From: Nocardioides sp.
GTDB lineage: Bacteria > Actinomycetota > Actinomycetes > Propionibacteriales > Nocardioidaceae
Assembly (NCBI GenBank): GCA_003519585.1
Contig: DOWL01000092.1
Span: forward strand, 18,896 to 27,964
Direction: 5' to 3'
Length of the DNA stretch: 9,069 bases
Part shown: positions 7,386 through 9,069 of the stretch, in pieces
How the letters are laid out: every line of letters starts with the position of its first letter
Position numbering within the stretch: position 1 is the stretch's first letter
Notes under the pieces: generated by a model
Told to the model about the DNA's origin: nothing
The model's database searches: none
What the model saw: only the letters and a program-made list of their open reading frames with translations
Made by a program: the position numbers and the translations under genes

Positions 7386-7392
7386 AGAACAG

Positions 7393-8973
7393 ATGCACGT
7401 ACGCAAGCTCCTCGCCGGCCTAGGCGCCTCTGCGGTGGCCCTGTCGGTGCTGGCCCTGACGGCCTCCCCTGCCTCCGCGGTCTACGAACCGCACCCCGAC
7501 GACACCGGCTCAGGGACGCCGGTCGCCGCCCAGCTGATCGGAGTGGGATCCGACACGACGCAACACGCCGTCAAGGTGGTCGCGGATGCCTACAACCTGA
7601 CCTCGCCACCCGCGACGATCTGGACCTGGGCCGCGTGCTTGACGCCCACGACGTGCGGCACCGTCCAACTGCCGAGCGGCGACATCAACCGTCCCAATGG
7701 ATCAGGGGCCGGCAAGACCCTCCTGTACGGCGCCGCCAACAACACCGACATCGACTTCGCCCGCTCCTCTTCGGCCAATAACGCGGCCGAGACCGCGGCC
7801 GGCCTGCAGATGTTCCCGTTCGGGCTGGACACACTCGTGATGGCCGTGTCGGGCAACGTGACCTCGCACGCGCCGGCGGGGTTGACGCCCGCCCAGATCG
7901 TCGCCATCTACAAGGGCGACATCACGAACTGGAGCCAGATTCCGGGCGGCACCGCCGGAACCATCCACCCCAAGACGCCGCAGCCGGGATCGGGCACCCG
8001 TTCCTTCTGGGACGCGCAGTTGACCGCGATGAACGGCGGGGTGGCCGTGGTCTACGGCGCCGGGGTCCAGGAGGTCCAGGAGCACGACGACACCGACATC
8101 AAGAACGATGCCGACGCCATCGCGCCGTTCTCGGCGGGACGTGCCGGGCTCCTCGGCTCGACCCTGCGACTCGAGTCGGGCTGGTCGGCCAACCGGGCGG
8201 TGTACAACGTCGTGCGCGGTGCCGACGTTGCCAAGCCGGAGGTTCTCGCGGCGTTCGGCAGCAACGGCTACTTCTGCTCTGCTGCCGCCAAGCCACTGAT
8301 CGAGCAGTCCGGGTTCAAGCAGCTGTTCACCCCGTCGAAGGGCGGCGTCTGCGGTGCCGCGACGCAGACGGCGACCAGCAACTTCGTCGTCGCCGAGGTG
8401 CCCACCACGACGACGGTGACCGTGACCAGTGCCAGCGCCTCGTCTGCCCGGATCAGCGCGGCCGTGACCGGTTCGACCGCGCCGAGTGGCACGGTGGCCT
8501 TCTTCGAGGGCAGCACCCAGATCGCCACCGGCGTTCCGCTGACCTCGGGTGCCGCGGTGCGCGTCCAGAACGCCAGCCCGGGCTCGCACACCTACCGCGC
8601 CGTCTTCACCCCGGCCGCCAACTCGCCGTTCCTCGCCTCCGAGGGCACCGGCACCGGCACCGTGGAGAAGGCCGTCTCGACGATCAAGTCGTCGTTCCCC
8701 AAGACGGTGAAGTTCGGCAAGAAGGCCAAGGGAACGGTGACCGTGACCCTCAGCGGCTCCTCGTCGAAGGCCACTGGCAAGGTCACGATCAAGGAGGGCA
8801 AAAAGGTCGTCGGCACGGGCACCCTGTCGAACGGCAAGGTGAAGATCACGCTCAAGAAGCTCTCGCCCGGCAAGCACAAGCTGACCATCTCCTGGCCGGG
8901 TGACGCCAACGGCAACGCCAGCGAGGTGAAGATCAAGATCAAGGGCCTCCCGAAGCCCAAGCCCAAGAACTAA
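7393..8973 (+). CDS. Secreted PstS-like binding protein with two Ig-like domains and a lysine-rich C terminus
   Basis: This is a 526-aa exported solute-binding-type protein. Residues 1-29 are a signal peptide (HVRK, hydrophobic core, cut after SPASA). The PBP region is about 40-335, with LIGVGSDTT (48-56), DIDFARSS (119-126), LTPAQIVAIYKGDITNW (164-180) and HPKTPQPGSGTRSFW (192-206). The G-S-G-T turn is kept, but the Arg four residues before its Ser, which binds phosphate in PstS, is Pro196, while an Arg follows at 203. The ligand may therefore not be phosphate. After VPTTTTVTVTS come two bacterial Ig-like repeats (about 337-426 and 430-518). The second, with the tail, holds 23 Lys against three acidic residues in 96 positions and ends KPKPKN. 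There is no lipobox, transmembrane anchor or LPXTG, so the protein is free or held non-covalently, possibly to anionic wall polymers through the basic domain (inference). It lies 89 bases after the sortase-like gene. Confidence 0.9.
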   Translation: MHVRKLLAGLGASAVALSVLALTASPASAVYEPHPDDTGSGTPVAAQLIGVGSDTTQHAVKVVADAYNLTSPPATIWTWAACLTPTTCGTVQLPSGDINRPNGSGAGKTLLYGAANNTDIDFARSSSANNAAETAAGLQMFPFGLDTLVMAVSGNVTSHAPAGLTPAQIVAIYKGDITNWSQIPGGTAGTIHPKTPQPGSGTRSFWDAQLTAMNGGVAVVYGAGVQEVQEHDDTDIKNDADAIAPFSAGRAGLLGSTLRLESGWSANRAVYNVVRGADVAKPEVLAAFGSNGYFCSAAAKPLIEQSGFKQLFTPSKGGVCGAATQTATSNFVVAEVPTTTTVTVTSASASSARISAAVTGSTAPSGTVAFFEGSTQIATGVPLTSGAAVRVQNASPGSHTYRAVFTPAANSPFLASEGTGTGTVEKAVSTIKSSFPKTVKFGKKAKGTVTVTLSGSSSKATGKVTIKEGKKVVGTGTLSNGKVKITLKKLSPGKHKLTISWPGDANGNASEVKIKIKGLPKPKPKN

Positions 8974-8984
8974 CTCTCCGCCCC

Positions 8985-9037
8985 TGCGCCGGGCTCGGGT
9001 GGAGACACCTCTCCCGTGCCCACCCGGGCCCGGCGTA
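8985..9037 (+). terminator. Strong hairpin terminator after the cluster, no U-tract
   Basis: The arms 8987-9002 and 9020-9035 pair over 16 positions with a single U-G wobble (T8995/G9027). Two more pairs at the base (G8986/T9036, T8985/A9037) extend the stem. The loop is 17 bases. The arm starts 13 bases after the last stop codon. No T-run follows (C-rich instead), which is common for actinobacterial terminators. A competing small stem (GGAGA 9001-9005 with TCTCC 9010-9014) is possible. Confidence 0.75.
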
Positions 9038-9069
9038 CCCCCCACTCAGTCACACCGTCCGACAGCTTA

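Larger units (their letters stand above)
7304..7392 (+). other. 89-base gap between the sortase-like gene and the last gene
   Basis: This is the only sizeable gap inside the cluster. It holds a small perfect inverted repeat and the ribosome binding site of the next gene, plus a near-duplicate CCTGCAYCACC at 7331-7341 and 7343-7353. I see no convincing -10/-35 pair, no PHO-box-like GTTCACC repeat and no U-tailed terminator. Gene 6 may be co-transcribed with the genes upstream or have a promoter I cannot recognise. Confidence 0.5.

Noticed and set aside
6472..7392. Upstream extension of the last gene's frame across the sortase-like gene
   Set aside because: The translation is Arg/Pro-rich shadow sequence. 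The signal peptide and GGAGAG site place the start at 7393.
8325..8332. GTTCACCC, resembling half of an actinobacterial PHO box
   Set aside because: It is a single copy inside a coding region, with no direct-repeat partner at 11-base spacing and no gene start nearby. A similar single hit occurs at about 2274.
7702..9045. 447-codon open frame on the minus strand
   Set aside because: It is antisense to the secreted PstS-like gene and runs through the terminator hairpin. It has low-complexity Arg/Gly composition and no recognisable domain.

Overview
The window is very GC-rich DNA with GTG starts, overlapping stop/start codons and secreted proteins that have long Pro/Ala/Gly/Thr linkers. It looks like the chromosome of a high-GC actinomycete. 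A Nocardioides-type genus is my guess from style only; no marker gene fixes it. All six genes I support are on the + strand. They cover nearly everything from base 1 to 8973, so there is no gene-free stretch of 300 bases.

Layout: (1) 1-623, the 3' part of a PstC-type ABC permease; (2) 623-1906, a PstA-type permease with unusual extra segments at both ends; (3) 1903-3567, a PstS-type phosphate-binding protein with a signal peptide, a long disordered stalk and a C-terminal membrane anchor; (4) 3564-6347, a large exported protein with an unrecognised Cys-rich N-terminal half, a degenerate PstS-like fold, a Gly/Lys repeat and a C-terminal anchor; (5) 6344-7303, a three-helix membrane protein with a sortase fold whose catalytic His, Cys and Arg appear to be lost; (6) 7393-8973, a secreted PstS-like protein followed by two Ig-like domains, the second extremely lysine-rich. 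A strong hairpin at 8985-9037 closes the unit. Genes 1-5 are joined by 1- or 4-base overlaps and are almost certainly translated together. Gene 6 follows after 89 bases and has its own clear ribosome binding site.

Taken together, this looks like a phosphate-type ABC importer whose periplasmic part has been rebuilt. There are three PstS-fold proteins: one with a complete phosphate-ligand signature, one with an altered signature and one in which it is absent. Two are held by C-terminal transmembrane anchors rather than by lipid. They are co-encoded with an apparently inactive sortase, which may act as a binding or assembly partner. The ATPase gene pstB is not between or after the permease genes in this window. 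Whether the system imports phosphate, senses it or serves another surface function is inference. The conserved gene set, and especially the dead sortase, is the part I regard as possibly undescribed.
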